A stretch of 64,000 nucleotides of DNA from Ophiodon elongatus (Eukaryota; Chordata; Actinopteri; Perciformes; Hexagrammidae). Below the pieces are notes generated by a model that was not told the DNA's origin, did not search any database, and saw only the letters and a list, made by a program, of their open reading frames with translations. A program made the translations under genes and the position numbers. The stretch lies in contig JACSYO010001857.1 in the NCBI GenBank assembly GCA_016806645.1, positions 2,812,501 to 2,876,500 of the forward strand, written 5' to 3'. Below, piece after piece: positions 1 to 12,204 of this stretch; positions within the stretch are counted from its first letter, which is position 1, and every line of letters starts with the position of its first letter.

Positions 1-753
1 TGTCATTCTGGTTCTGACAACATTGTTCATCGGCTCAACGGCTGAGAAAGGGTGACATAGCAAACTGTAAGACAATCCAACCCACAGAAAGGGTCTGAAA
101 AGGGTGAAATCTTCTACAGAAGGATAAAAACGGGTGTTCACACAAACCTACAGTATGGTAGGTTCACAAAATACATCAGGTACAATTTTTTTGGGAGATT
201 GTAAATAAAAGAGTGTAAAGATGAAGAAGGACACAGGTATCAACATCAATTTGATCTTAAAATTAATTTTAGGGAAAGTTGTGTACTTTATCTCCACTTG
301 TGAGGAAAAACTGTAAAGAAATAGCCTATTCATAGCCGATAGAGGATTAGTATTGGCACAAAATTATGAAGTCTATGATACAGCAGACATGAGCCAAGGC
401 TTTGTTAGGGATTCACTGCACCTTTTCCCTCAAAGTCCCTTGATTTAGTCCTTTCTCCTTTTCTTCCTCTCTCCATCTCTCTCATTGCCTTCCTCCCTCT
501 ATATCTGGGCTCGCTGTGAGGGTGTGCTAGTGCTGGGTGGCAGTTCCTTATTCTAGAGTGTCTATATGAGTGTGTGTTTGTGTGTGATTGTGTGTGTGTC
601 TGTATGCTGTGCGCGGCTGATAAGACCCAGGGAGAAGAGCCAGCGTGCCGACATATTCTTGCCACCACGGTTATCGCCCGTCGCAGCTGTGCCTGAGCTC
701 TGCGACATCTGCTCCCTCACAGGAAGCCTATGCTGCAGCTCACAACACCTCAC
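1..753. other. Non-coding, no firm feature
   Basis: No credible exon or RNA gene is visible here. Positions 420-500 are pyrimidine-rich, and 566-602 is a short impure TG tract leading into the CA arrays. If the exon at 2186-2387 is real, this DNA is downstream of it on the minus strand and probably intronic. Confidence 0.5.
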
Positions 754-776
754 GCACACACACACACACACACACA

Positions 777-834
<58 letters not shown>

Positions 835-842
835 CACACACA
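754..842. repeat. (CA)n microsatellite
   Basis: About 89 bp of almost uninterrupted CA dinucleotides with a few CG substitutions (CACGCGCACA). Open frames across it encode only His-Thr or Cys-Val repeats and are artefacts. Confidence 0.97.
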
Positions 843-887
843 TTACTGACTGACTCTTTTACATACAGTGTGAACATATCACCGGAC

Positions 888-947
888 AAACACACACACG
901 CACACACATACACACACACACACACGCGCGCGCAAACGCACACACAG
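888..947. repeat. Impure (CA)n with CGCGCGC core
   Basis: CA-rich tract with CATACA and CGCGCGC interruptions. It lies 45 bp after the previous CA array and probably belongs to the same expansion. Confidence 0.93.
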
Positions 948-1031
948 TTATATCAGGTTAACTACTTGAGACAAAAAGCTGTGTCTACAGTTCACATTGA
1001 CACATTTTGATTTCCTCAGTGTATGCATGCA

Positions 1032-1063
<32 letters not shown>

Positions 1064-1072
1064 AGAGAGAGA
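1032..1072. repeat. (TG)n followed by (GA)n
   Basis: A compound microsatellite: about 28 bp of TG repeats passing directly into GAGAGAGAGAGA. It is the reverse-complement repeat type of the CA arrays at 754-947. Confidence 0.95.
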
Positions 1073-1089
1073 CGAATGGGTTGGAGCAC

Positions 1090-2185
1090 CGACACCACAG
1101 TTCTACTGGGTTTTTATCACAGAATTACAGGGGGGATGCTTATGACTAAGCCTAATTATAGAGGTCTTATCGCTACAACGTTCACAAAGCTCATTACTGC
1201 CAAGAGACGGCAGGCGCTGCAGGTAATTCACTACGTTGGGTATTAGTCCTTGCTCTGGCTTACAGTTTCTACATATTTATAGTCTATAAAATCGGGCCTT
1301 TAATGTCTGATTCTTAATGCATCTCTCTTTCCTCGAACCTTTTGCTGAATAAAGTGAAGGTTTTCTTTTTTACCTAAAGGCACTACTTCAGTGTTTTCAG
1401 TGCTTTGAGAATCAATTAAGTTTTTTCTTCTCTGTCTTTTTTTCCTGGATGTGTTTCAAATATCGCTCATCTGTAAGTTTTCACTCCGTCATTCATTCCC
1501 TCTGATGCACCCTCATGACCTGCATGTGTCTAGTTCGAAGCCATTGAAGCTGAACAGTGAAACTCAAGAATCTAGGTCTGTTCCTTGCAGCTGTATGGGG
1601 ATGCCCAGAGGAAGACCCCCACCCACCCAATGCTCTAAGAACCTTTTTGCCTCTCCAGTGCCACGGGACAAATGTGCTCCACTGGGCTTGTTAACAATAA
1701 TGACAAGTTTATTTGTGCTTGACAGCTCATGTGAAGAACATAATGCGTGACAATAAGAGGATGCTGTTGAGAAAATTTGCTCGTGGTAGCCAATTTGATC
1801 CCGATTCATGATTCAATTTGATCTCAAAAGCGAGTTTGTTTTATATAAATGGCCAAAATACAGTAAATGCACAGAGAAAGAAAGCTGAGAACATTTTACA
1901 CATAATCGCTTAGGAGAAGAAAACTCATTTAGATGGTAATATTTGGTGTCATTCTAACCTTGAAACCTCAGTTTCAATCATCAAATAACAGGTCTACTAG
2001 CAAGATGAAGAAACCTCACATTGCCCTTACAGCATGCGGCGCTAAGTCAACACAAACTGATTATCCGTCAATCACTCCAACTTAATGAGCAGACCTGACA
2101 GCTGCGAGACCCTCCATCACTCATCACCGTAACACACTGCCAAAAGATTTCATAAAACAGGTCCTTTAAGATAACAAGCTCCTAC
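1090..2185. other. Unique non-coding DNA, putative intron
   Basis: I see no exon with matching splice sites here. The longest minus-strand open frame (1564-1809) has no recognisable motif. Position 2185 is the first intron base after the donor of the putative minus-strand exon, so this stretch would be the start of its first intron. Confidence 0.4.
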
Positions 2186-2387
2186 CTTCGCTGCATCTGT
2201 AGTAGCTGGCTGCCAGGTTAAGATCAAGGCTTCCAGGGTGCAGTCTGTTGGCAGTGTGTTTATCCCTCAGCTCTCTGTGGCTGATCAGTGTGACCGTGGG
2301 GACACGTGGAGCAAACGCTGGAGCAGAGGAAGCCCCAGCTCTCAGGTCGGCCTTCTTCTGCCGCTCCAGTTGGACTTTGGCAGACAT
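2186..2387 (-). CDS. Putative first coding exon, unknown protein
   Basis: Partial gene, not recognised. The minus-strand reading frame opens with ATG at 2387-2385 (A at -3) and has an in-frame TAG eight codons upstream, so this is the first possible start. It runs 67 codons plus one base and ends at a strong splice donor (GCGAAG|GTAGGA, exon end 2186, phase 1). The peptide begins MSAKVQLERQKKADL, is rich in Arg, Lys, Ser, Ala and Leu, ends in SYYRCSE, and has no signal peptide, membrane segment or obvious fold. Its composition is ordinary, unlike the simple-repeat frames around it. That supports real coding sequence, for example an N-terminal exon or alternative first exon of a larger cytosolic or nuclear protein. 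Later exons should lie at lower coordinates; none is convincing in 1-2185. A chance open frame next to a donor-like site remains possible. Confidence 0.45.
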
Positions 2388-2720
2388 GTTCGGATCTTCA
2401 AATCGCCACGGCTAAGATCTCAACTTTCCGATTTCTTTGTGAGGTGAGAGGCTACGAGGTCAGGCGACGCGCTGTCCGTGTAAAGCACAATATCCAAGCT
2501 GTGTCGCAAATGACAATGAACGCAAACAAATTCTATGAGCTACAAAATGCTACACGGCTTGCCTGCTTGACCTTCTTCTTCATATGTCCTTGAGGCTATG
2601 CATTTTGTTCCTCATAACATCCAGCCAGTTTGCCTTTGAGGTCGCTGTAGCTCATTGTATGACCCACTGCCATGCAAGGACAAGGACGTAGCTGCTGTTA
2701 AAGCTCCAAACAGAGAAAAA
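2388..2720 (-). promoter_or_regulatory. Putative 5'UTR/promoter of the 2.2-kb exon
   Basis: This region is immediately upstream of the putative start codon. It holds several CpGs (around 2400-2480) and no clear TATA box. The assignment depends wholly on the exon call. Confidence 0.2.
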
Positions 2721-3529
2721 CAAGAAACAGCCAGTGGTTGCTTCCTCTTCCTCCTTTCACCTCTTAATTAAAGATTGTGATCCTTGTTGTATTATTCCTG
2801 GATTCCTCTGGTACCTTTTCTTTGTTCATTGCTCCACACAACTTTGTGTTTGAAAAATGCAGGATAGTTATATGTCAATACCCATCAGTTTTTGTCCTCA
2901 GCTCCAATTCTCTTTTGCTCTCTAATTTAGATGTACTTGGCACATCTCGTGTGTACATCTACCTTTCTTTCTTGTTTTCCATTTTTCTGGTTCGTTCTCG
3001 GTCTCTCTTCGTTCCCTTCCAGCAGAGTGTGTGTGAGAGTGTGTGGGTATGTCAGTGGCAGGTCAGCTTGTCTCGTGGCTCTGGCTGAGGGGCTGTACTC
3101 TCATCTGAGCCCTCCTCCTGCCCTGTCTGCCACTGCAGCTCAAAGAAGAAGTGTGTATCAGTATGTTACAGTTTGTGTGTGTTTCTGCATGTTGCCCTGG
3201 GGAGGCCAGGCAGCAGAACTGGCTGCAGTGATAGCAGCAGACAGGAGCAGACAACAGGACCTGGGCCTCCATCTGGGCTTCCGCTGTCAGGAACCAGCTG
3301 TGTCTGCGGCCAGCAGCCACTCCTTCCCTCCTTGCATGCCCCGTTCTAAGTTAACCCCCTTTCCTCTCTCCCAGGATCCTTTGCTTCTGTGCACCTTGCT
3401 CCTCATTGGCTATAATGACACTTGTCCATCCATCTGCACGTCCTTAGTGTTTGTGTGTGTATAACTAGTCTTTCCTAACATCAAAATAGTTGCGCCAAAA
3501 TTAAACTTTTTCTACCATGTTGTTTTGCA
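2721..3529. other. Non-coding, pyrimidine- and GT-biased
   Basis: A 177-codon open frame on the plus strand (2931-3464) spans this stretch, but it is Cys, Val, Leu and Ser rich from GT- and CT-rich DNA and shows no family motif. The block 3200-3310 is GC-richer than its surroundings. No splice pair supports an exon. Confidence 0.4.
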
Positions 3530-3700
3530 TTAAAGGTGCTAAATTCGATTCGGAACATAAATATAGCAGCAAACACGTATTTGCATTGCTCTGACAGCAC
3601 TTTTGCCATTTATAGTTAGTTACGAGCCACCGGCTCAGTTGTGGCTTTGTTGAGAGGCTTGAAGAAATTACCTAATCTGGTATTTGGCATCTTTAATTGG
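3530..3700. repeat. Dispersed teleost repeat, copy 1
   Basis: Starts with AAAGGTGCTAAATTCGATTC, the type of edge seen in fish non-autonomous elements. It shares CAGCACTTTTGCC and ACGAGCC-CCGGCTCAG with the copy at 33960-34150 in the same orientation. The family name is not known to me. Two related copies in one window support a dispersed repeat rather than unique sequence. Confidence 0.6.
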
Positions 3701-5330
3701 CTCCCCTTTGCCAGCATGCATCTCTATGCTTTTTAATGTCCTTTCTTTGGCATTTTGTATGTGCTACGATAGTTCATAGTAAATTGCAACAGGAAATTTA
3801 ACCGAAGGTATCATAGTTAAATGATTTTGAATGACATCATTTATGACAATTGCTTGTCACAGTTCACCAAACCTGAACTTTATGTGAAAGATGATGGATG
3901 GATCAATGGATCAATTCCATGGAATGAACAGATTTTGGTATAAAATTTTGTCATAAATGCTGATGTGCCCACTGACTTACTCTGTTAAACAATCTGGATC
4001 CCCAATATTTAAAATATAATTCCATCAACCACATCTTCTCATTGTCCTCATATACCATATATTCCACATTAACTTGTAATATAAATAATGTATTTATATA
4101 GGAGATACCTTTGCATTCACATTTGTGCACCAAAGTTGTCAGTTTAATGGGGAATTTGAAATTGTCCTATGATTTCGCAAGACTGGGATTGAAAAAATCC
4201 CAATTGTCTGCTGGTATTAATATAAGTCGAATTTTAATTGGACTTTAAGCCTTGGTTTGGTCCACCAACTAGCTTGCATGATTGACTTCCTACACCAGCT
4301 GCTTTGGCTATCGGTGATTTTGTGTTTGACAGTAAGCTGGTTGAAGCTACATAAAAGTTTTATATGCTGTGGATGATGAGAGCCGGGAGACTCAACCTTT
4401 CAGTCTATAGAAGCTATAACTCAAAACAACTAGCTAAAAGAGTCCAAAAGCTACAAATAACTGCAAAGCTGATCATTCATTCTGCCTGGGTTGTACACTA
4501 TTAGTGCACAATAATTGTAACTATTAACAAATATTCACAGATTTTCAATGTCTCTAATAATAAAAAAGGAGCAAATGATATCTTTGGGATCAGGAACAAT
4601 GTAACTAATCTAGCCAGCAAAATGTCCAAATTGATGTCACATTGAAACAATGTCAGATTCTGCAATTTAAACATTGAAATAAAATTCCCATCGATAATTT
4701 CACCAGAAATTCACGTCATCATTTTGTTCTTCCCACTAACTCCATGTTTGCTTCTCATTTCCTGCATTCCAGATAAACAGAAGTTTTCCCCTTGAAAGTC
4801 GTTCCGAAGAAATAGACAAGAATTAAGGTCCAATCATGAGAGTTTCACTTTTAAATGGGATTTGGTACTTCATTTATCCCCCTACCACACTACACCATGT
4901 GGGTGACAGTAAGCCGTCACCTCTGAGAAAGAAAAAGCACGCCCGTTGTGGGAAAAGACACATGCTGAACACTGCTATCTCACATGTAGAATCAAAGACG
5001 CCAAAGTAAACTACACAAAGCTTGGACAGCTGAAAGGGGCTCTCATGTGAAACTCTAGCAACATTGTAGCCATCACCTCCTTGACCTCTGACCCTTCAGG
5101 ACTCATTAACCCCTAACAAGATGGAGTGGTCTGTGCGTATGACAGCACTCCCACATGCACACACACTACCACATATTTTTGTTGGAGCAAGTAAGTGTGA
5201 GAGAAGTGAGAGGGGATGTGAGCACACAGATGTGCCAATTGCCTGGCTGAAACCAACACACATATGGTCATCAGTAGAGAGGAAGTGAGAGAAACTTATG
5301 TTGGTGTCTTTGGGCATGGGGGGAGGGTGG
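3701..5330. other. AT-rich non-coding DNA
   Basis: No coding potential beyond short chance frames and no recognisable repeat boundary. I see nothing specific here. Confidence 0.5.
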
Positions 5331-5379
5331 AGGGAGAGAGAGAAAGAGAGAGAGCGAGAGAGAGAGAGAGAGCCAGAGA

Positions 5380-5417
<38 letters not shown>

Positions 5418-5432
5418 ACGAGAGAGAGAGAA
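5331..5432. repeat. (GA)n/(GATA) microsatellite
   Basis: About 100 bp of GA repeats with a short GATAGATAGATA insert near 5390. It creates Ser/Leu-rich spurious frames on the minus strand. Confidence 0.96.
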
Positions 5433-6535
5433 CTGATTTCAACCACAGTAGCACATAAAATGTAGGTGCTTTTTTTATTTTCAATGGTTAAAACCAATGG
5501 AATTTCCCACATGCATGTGATTACAAATGTTTGTGCATAAGAAATCAACATTTTGTATTAAAGTCCATATAAATCTCAATAATAGTGAAATCAAAGTGCA
5601 AATTACATTTCATACAAGATTTGAATTCCCAGAGCAACTGATTAAATTTTGGCACAGACTCTTTTGGGGTTAAGTGGGAGAGCGCTGTAGCTACAGTTGC
5701 AGTCAGTGAAATGAGAATGAAAACATACACTTATTGCAGAATGTGAGCCGCGTGAGAACATAATCAGGTGGTAGGTTTGGGAACAGATGGCAAGATACAG
5801 GTGCAAATGATGGGGTAAGTCAGAAAAAGGGCAGAAATTAAGGGCAATCTGACAAGAGGACAGAATGTTTTAGCCTCTCTTGATTTGATGATGTGAGCCA
5901 AGAGGGATTTGGATCTACAGTTTTAAACTGATTAGATAATTGTGGTTGAAGGGAACAAAATATGAACAGAGAGAGCAGAGAGGCGTTGTTAAACTAATCA
6001 AAGGGAGCAAAGAATGGCAGTAGTAAAAGCAACAGATTTGGGAATGAAGTGATTGAACGCATGTTTAGTCCCGTACAAGCAACAAATGAACTCATCAAAT
6101 CTGAAAAGAGTTACCCTCACTATACTTACATGTGAATCCAGTTTATCGTCAGTCAGTTACCATCACTCTTTTGCTCATATCGGAGGTTATATATACATAG
6201 ATAACGCAGTTACAGGCTGAAAACAGATGATCAGCCATCATCCCATGTAATCTTATCACATTTATTTGAAATTCAAATCCTGCATTGCAAAAAAAGGCAG
6301 AATGTTTTGCTGCATGTATTTTTTGCATATGTACCCGAACTTACTCGCCTGATTCACACACGCGAACACACACACACTTTTCCCTGTGTTACCTGTTATA
6401 GAAGCCTTTGCTCCTTTGCCCCCCTCCCCTCACATGTTGGCAGGTATAAAATGAGTTTTTGGGGAGAGAGAGAGATAATGATTCCCCCATAATCACCAGA
6501 GGCCAGCTCTGGTTCTGGCAGGTGCTATCACAGTA
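5433..6535. other. AT-rich non-coding DNA
   Basis: Only short chance frames. A small CA tract occurs at 6357-6378. No gene or repeat family is recognised. Confidence 0.5.
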
Positions 6536-6835
6536 GCGACCCAGTGGTGCCTTCTCCCCTGAGATAAGGTCAGGGGGATGACGGGAGGGAGGGTGGGTGG
6601 TGGGAGGAGCAGGGGAGGAGAGGAGAACGGGGCAGAGGGGGGCAAAACGTGTGTTGCAGTCGAGCGGCTAGCCTTGCCTTATCTCCCCCCAGCGGCTGCC
6701 GCTACTGGCTCCCAGATGCAGCGGGCCAGAGCAGCCGTGTCAGAGAGATCCCTCTATCAGCGACACACAGGCACCCCTCGCCAAATACAAACCCAGCAGG
6801 AGGACACACCAGGACTTCATTACCTCTTTAAAACT
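6536..6835. promoter_or_regulatory. GC-richer block, possible regulatory element
   Basis: A GC-rich island in AT-rich surroundings. It has a GAGATAAGG (GATA-type) motif near 6561 and CCTTATCTCC near 6676, which are GATA-factor consensus sites in opposite orientation. Open frames cross it without splice support. The regulatory role is inferred from composition and motif pairing only. Confidence 0.22.
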
Positions 6836-7581
6836 CCAATCAGCATGCAGGAGAGAAGCAAAAAAATGCTGCAACTTTGTTGTATCGCAAATGCATCAAA
6901 TTTGTCTTTCTTGCTTTCTAGCCAGGTTATTAATTGTCACACAGGTACACTTTCCTAACACTGATGGAACAAGTTTCCTTCCTTCATTAATGCAAACACA
7001 TGCAGAGTTTTTTCAGCGCGTTGGTCACCGGGTGGACAAAATGCAACTTTTCACCTTGTACAATGAAAGTCAAGCATGTGAAAGTCAGCGGTTGGGACGG
7101 CTGGCGTCTGGTGGCGAGGAGCAGCCATATGGTGAAGCGTCTTGACTGTCTGCGAGACACATGGCCACCACTAACCGGCTGAACTTTTCAACTCCGCAGA
7201 CGTCCTCGTAGCAGTTTGAGCCAACACATACTCCAGTGTTGTACAACATTTAAAGATTCTGAAAGGTTTTGCTTCTAATACAGATGATGTTGCTTGCATC
7301 CATCTAGTGACAAAGATAAGACCGATGGTGTAAATTCAACAGAAATAATGCTATTACTGTTAATGTGTTTTTAGATGTTTTTCAGATTTTTTTCTGGTTG
7401 TTTGACTGCAGAAAATTATAAACGTATTGGGTTTGGGTTGTGTTTTTCCAGCTTTATGAAGGTCTGTTTCTTTCATGTCTTTCTGGAAAAAGAAATCTGA
7501 CAGTTGTTGACAAACTGATTAGATCAGATATTAAATAAAAATGCAATAAGTTGCATAGAAGCTGATGTATTAATAAATACA
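6836..7581. other. Non-coding, no firm feature
   Basis: Unremarkable AT-rich sequence. Chance frames at 6891-7182 show no family features. Confidence 0.45.
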
Positions 7582-7605
7582 TAGCCTGTCATACATGACA
7601 GGCTA
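7582..7605. repeat. Perfect 11-bp inverted repeat
   Basis: TAGCCTGTCAT, a 2-bp spacer AC, then ATGACAGGCTA. All 11 positions pair. It could be a cruciform or a dimeric protein-binding site; no function is shown. Confidence 0.9.
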
Positions 7606-7639
7606 AATATCTTTATTATGCCTCTGTCAAATACAACCC

Positions 7640-7905
7640 CATAATCTTCCTGCTCTAAACTCCGATCTGTTGATATCCAGCGCTCTTGACCACCCTAAAC
7701 CCAGCCTCTCTCCTCTCTCGTGGCTCCTGGCATGCACAGCCGCTGAGCTGCTCTAAATAGGTGCCACTGTGAATTGGAGACAGATGGAAACGAAGGATCC
7801 CTGCAGAGTGGTTCCCCTGCAGCTGTGCTGTGTACCCGGTGCCAGGGAGTGATGACAGCTCAGCAAGGGGGCACCCAGAGACACATAAGACAGCACCATC
7901 TCCGT
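7640..7905. promoter_or_regulatory. Possible conserved non-coding element
   Basis: Mixed-composition unique DNA with a MEF2-like core (CTCTAAATAGG near 7750) and E-box-like sites, unlike the low-complexity flanks. Called by eye; no alignment was possible. Confidence 0.2.
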
Positions 7906-8287
7906 CTCACTCCCGCCCTCACACACACGCAAACACACACACTCACAGGCTGTGCAAAGGTGCAAAGAGGAGGGGTGTTAGCTCCAATACCAGCCTCCAG
8001 GAATGTGAAAGTAGAGATTTAAGTGAGGAGACAAGCGATAGACTGCTATAACACAACACATTTCCACTGCTCTATAGCAACCAAACAAACACACACACTA
8101 ACACATGCCTACAGACTCATACATTAAACATTAGCCCACTGCCCCGCAGGAAATAATAATCAAATGGGAAATTAAATGAGGTGTACAGTGCTGGTCTCCC
8201 ATTTTGCCTATATAGCAATAATATTAGAGTGGTATTAGTAGTAATAGTTTCCAACAATTATTTAAAACTGTCCATCTTACTCAACAT

Positions 8288-8472
8288 TTAAAGCAATATT
8301 TCGACATGTGGGGATGTATGCTTATTTTAAAAAATATGCTATCTTGACGATATATATGAGACGTTTCATACCACGGTCTTATAGGTGTACAGCCAGCAGA
8401 TGGTTAGCTTAGCTTAGCATAAAGACTAGAAACAGGGAGAAACAGCGAGTCTGGCTCTGTCATCCGTCAGGA
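8288..8472 (+). repeat. Percomorph dispersed repeat (TTAGCTTAGCATAAAGACT type)
   Basis: Begins near AGCAATATTTCGACATGTGG and includes GGTTAGCTTAGCTTAGCATA, AAGACTAGAAACAGGGAG and GTCTGGCTCTGTC in the order I recall from a very common percomorph element. Non-autonomous and without an ORF. The family name is left open. The copy is diverged. Confidence 0.8.
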
Positions 8473-8830
8473 CTATTTCTTGGCCAGGACTTCATTTACA
8501 AATCAAAATCTTTTTTTCTCACCAAGACCTGCCAAAAGATTCTAAATATTTTTCCAATACCACCAATTTGTTTGCAATGTTTAGAACCAAGCTCCTCACG
8601 GTTCAAAATACTGACACATTTCAAGAACCCCTGAAACAATTGAAACTCCAATATGACCATTCATTGGCAAGATATTTAGTCACATCTTTGAGACACATTT
8701 TCTTGCCTAGGTGGCAGTTTAGTAGAAAACTGACACTATCCAGCAACCAAAACAACTGTAAAATGTGTTGAAGTCAACACTCCTAGAGACAGTGTGACAC
8801 TTGGTGCAGAGAAACCATGCACTTTGAATG

Positions 8831-8832
<2 letters not shown>
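8473..8832. other. Non-coding, no firm feature
   Basis: Chance frames only. It may contain the degraded remainder of the repeat at 8288-8472. Confidence 0.4.

Positions 8833-8866
<34 letters not shown>
8833..8866. repeat. (GT)n microsatellite
   Basis: 17 perfect GT units. Confidence 0.97.
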
Positions 8867-8867
<1 letters not shown>

Positions 8868-8879
8868 ATAGAGCAAAAG

Positions 8880-9055
8880 ACCGAGCGAGGCCTTCAGAAT
8901 TTACCTGCAGCTAATTAGCCTTGTCTAGCAGTCTGACATATTGTGTTCAGGGTCATGTATATTTCATGAGAGGAGGATTCCTTGAAAGGTCATTGTGGAA
9001 TTTTCAAATGAAGAGACACCTGCTTTATTCATCACATGTAATTGTATGAATTATC
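8880..9055. promoter_or_regulatory. Possible conserved non-coding element
   Basis: Complex unique sequence with homeodomain-type cores (GCTAATTAGCC near 8911) and AT-rich motifs such as TATTTCATGAG. Looks like fish enhancer DNA but is not aligned to anything. Confidence 0.25.
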
Positions 9056-9369
9056 AACTCTTTGCCCAAGTTTCAACTCTCTGGGGGGAAATACAACAGC
9101 GGTTGGTTTGGAGCCATCCACTCTATTGAACAAAATAATTCTTAACAATTACAGTGTACTGAAAATGATTATTCGTGTAACACTGTTGGAATCATCAGAG
9201 TGGTTTTCTTGCAATAATTACTTCCGCTGCTGTTACATTGAATTGTTTTGTGTGTGTGCGAGTGTGTTCACGTGTGTGTCACTTTGTGCTGAGAGGGAGA
9301 AACAGGGGGAGAACGGGGTAAGATACAAAAAGTGTCAGGGTGCTCCTGCTCATTAGAGCTGTATTTTAC

Positions 9370-9600
9370 ACATAGAACGGAGTCCAGGGAGTACTTCTGT
9401 TTGATCTGCTTTGCATAAACCAATCCAATCTAACCCTGCTTGTGAAGAAAAATCAATTAAATTCTCCTTAATTGGACTGACAGTGCACTCCAAAATAGAA
9501 CAGCAATCAATATTAAAGATGAAAAATGAAGCCAAAGGCCATCTCACTCCATTGATTTACACTGAGAGGAGGAGGGATCTAGATATTATTGCCACATAGG
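9370..9600. promoter_or_regulatory. Possible conserved non-coding element
   Basis: Contains AATCAATTAAATTC and CTTAATTGGACTG (homeodomain-type TAAT/ATTA cores) within non-repetitive DNA. Short open frames on both strands have no splice support. Confidence 0.22.
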
Positions 9601-12136
9601 AATATGAGCTATTGAGCTCCATAATGTTGTTATTGTCTCAGTATTGAAATGGATAGACGGGTAGTGAGCATAGGCTGACAGCGCCAATTAAGGTTCACTG
9701 ATGTGTAAACAGACCTGGGTCAAATAGTATTTGCAAATTCTTTCTAAGCTCTGTTTATTCCTCTTGAGCACCATATGGTTGAGGTTTACATAGTCGGACA
9801 AAATACAGATACATGTTCATGCACTCAAATACAACCACGGTATTCAATACTCACTTTTTGGAAACTCATCTGCCGTGTTGGACAAGTAAAATGAAAGATG
9901 TAAGTTACTTACTTTCACACATACTCATTGCAATTGTAATTACATTACTTTGGAAATTACTCAACAGCAGAATGAATTAGTTGTTACTTGTTAAATTATT
10001 TTTTATTTGTTATGGCTTGTTCATTTATCAACTCAGCTCTATCAAAGGTGGCTACAACTTCAGAGTCACTACAACCACAGCGTACATGTACATCTTGAAG
10101 CGTGAAGAAATAGAAAACAAGACATTGTGGTTTAACAAGCAGCCAGCTCACAGTCTGAATGTAATTCACTGATCAACCACAGCTAGCTTAGCCCTGGCGA
10201 CTACAGGCAGCCCTCCAGAAGCCTTGCTCTCACAGTGAAGCTGCGGGGTTCACACACCCTCTGAACAAAAGCTAGGTCATTTGTGATTGTAGGCTTCACA
10301 GTGTAGACACACTAACAAAAAACAACTTTGGAGCGAGCAGTCCTCCTCTTATTTCGGAGGCAAGCTGTGTCTGCACATGTACGTGCTGGCTTCGAGCAGT
10401 GGTCCTCTTCGATTAAACATACTGTTCAGGTGTCATTTAATGCTTTTTATTTACTTTCTTTCTCACTGTCCTCACCCCCCACTGCTGTACCACAGGACAG
10501 CAATGTTGCTCATGTCCCCACACATTGGCTCCAAAAGCTGGCAGATGAATAGACAGACAGATGTGTACTAATCAGCAGACAGATGGATTGACCAACCATC
10601 AAAAGACAGGCAGATGTTCAGATAGTTAGACAGTGAGATGAAAGTACACTTTTGCGGAGGATGCAAAACATAACATAAACATGTCCTGTAATACCTCAAG
10701 GGGGGGTACCCTACATGGTGTGCATCACTCTGGGGGCTATTGGGTATGCACATGCATGCAGCATTGCATTGAGGCTAAATACAGGGAATAAGAGGAAGGA
10801 ATAATCTCACCTTGTTTCACCTGCATGCTCGTAAAATGTTGTCTTGTTTTGATAAGTTTACATGTCCAGAAAATAAGAGACTAGGTGGAGCAGACAACTC
10901 AAAGTCATAACTTCATGTTACTTTTTAATTGATCAGGTTTTGAGAAACTTTACTTTGATCAACTCAATATATGAAGTAATAAGAGCATTGAAACAAAATC
11001 TTGCTCCATGTTTACATATCAAGGTGTGTTCAGACTGAATACAGAGACAATGAAAAGCATCATGGTTGCATTGGTTGTCATTGTCCTATTGGTTGCCAAA
11101 TCAAGGAGGGGGAGGGTCTTATCTAATTGTCTGAGGCAGACGGCAAAAGAGAAGGAGGTAGGAAACACTAATGTAAGTTGGTGTGCTGCACAGTAACAAG
11201 AAACTCCTTTGGTTGGAACTGCAGCGGACAATTAATAGTAACCTTCGTCCCTAAAGTAATTTGGTTTAGTGTCTTTTTGCGATTATATGTTAACCCAAAT
11301 GAACTGAAACAGAGAGCTGTGAGCCGTGGAGATGCAAGAGGATGCTGGGCTGGCCTCACCACTCAGTCAAGGGTTTTGGGAAATGAGTCAAGCTCACCGA
11401 GGTGCAGATAACACCTACATACTTTCCTTGGTGTTGGCAACCGATGACACCTACTATGTCGGGGCCTGTACAGTAAGTAGCTGGTATAGCTGCAAGGCCA
11501 AGAGTTAATTAATTCCCCGAGACTCAACAACAAGTTTCCCACACTGCTCCCTGTGCTGTGACAAAATATGTAAGTTGATCCAGTCAATATACAGTCATTG
11601 CGAAAAAATAAAGACAGACTGTAAAAATACTCCAATGTTATGGGCAAATAAAGAAAGATGAACATTTTCTCATTGTAAACTTAACTGCAACTTTGCAGAA
11701 TGCACTTTCCTCTGAAATTGTGTGTCAAACACAGATGAGTTTGCATATGTGTTTTCCAGGACCTCCAAGTTTATAAAATAATTATTGGGGGGCTCATGAT
11801 ATTCATGGCCATTAGTGCTCAGAGAGGGAGAGCGTCCTTCAATGTCAACAGCCATACATCCCCACAACCACCACCCACTCCTTCCACCTCTCACTGTCCT
11901 CTCCTGCCTGTCAGCTTATCAGGACCCTGGCAGACACTCTGATCAGGGTTGCTAAGCGCTGCCCGTATGTTTGTTTGCTCCTTATCCCACCTTGTGGCAT
12001 GGCATGCGGCACATTGCGCCCCAAGCCCCTCAGTGTACACTGCATGGAGGAGAGAGATAAAACAAAAAAAAACTGCCACGAAGATTGCAGTCAGAGAAAA
12101 GGCAGTCATCACTGGAGGAATCTGAGTGCCCTTCCC
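9601..12136. other. Non-coding DNA, no recognised gene
   Basis: Only chance open frames of 60-100 codons. The 11008-11196 plus frame encodes a short hydrophobic run (VALVVIVLLVAK) but lacks supporting signals. No repeat family is recognised with confidence. Confidence 0.45.
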
Positions 12137-12204
12137 GGAGGAGAGGAGAGGAGAGGAGAGGAGAGAAGAGGAGAGGAGAGGAGAGGAGAGGAGAGGAGAG
12201 GAGA
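12137..12204. repeat. (GGAGA)n pentanucleotide array
   Basis: About 13 pentamer units with one GAGAA variant near 12165. Strictly purine on the plus strand. Confidence 0.96.

Noticed and set aside
645..1010. 121-codon plus frame rich in His-Thr
   Set aside because: It translates the CA microsatellites; no other coding evidence.
2931..3464. 177-codon plus frame
   Set aside because: Composition follows GT/CT-rich DNA, no motif, no splice sites; the Cys/Val/Leu run is low complexity.
5096..5551. 151-codon minus frame
   Set aside because: Its core is Ser/Leu repeats from the GA microsatellite.
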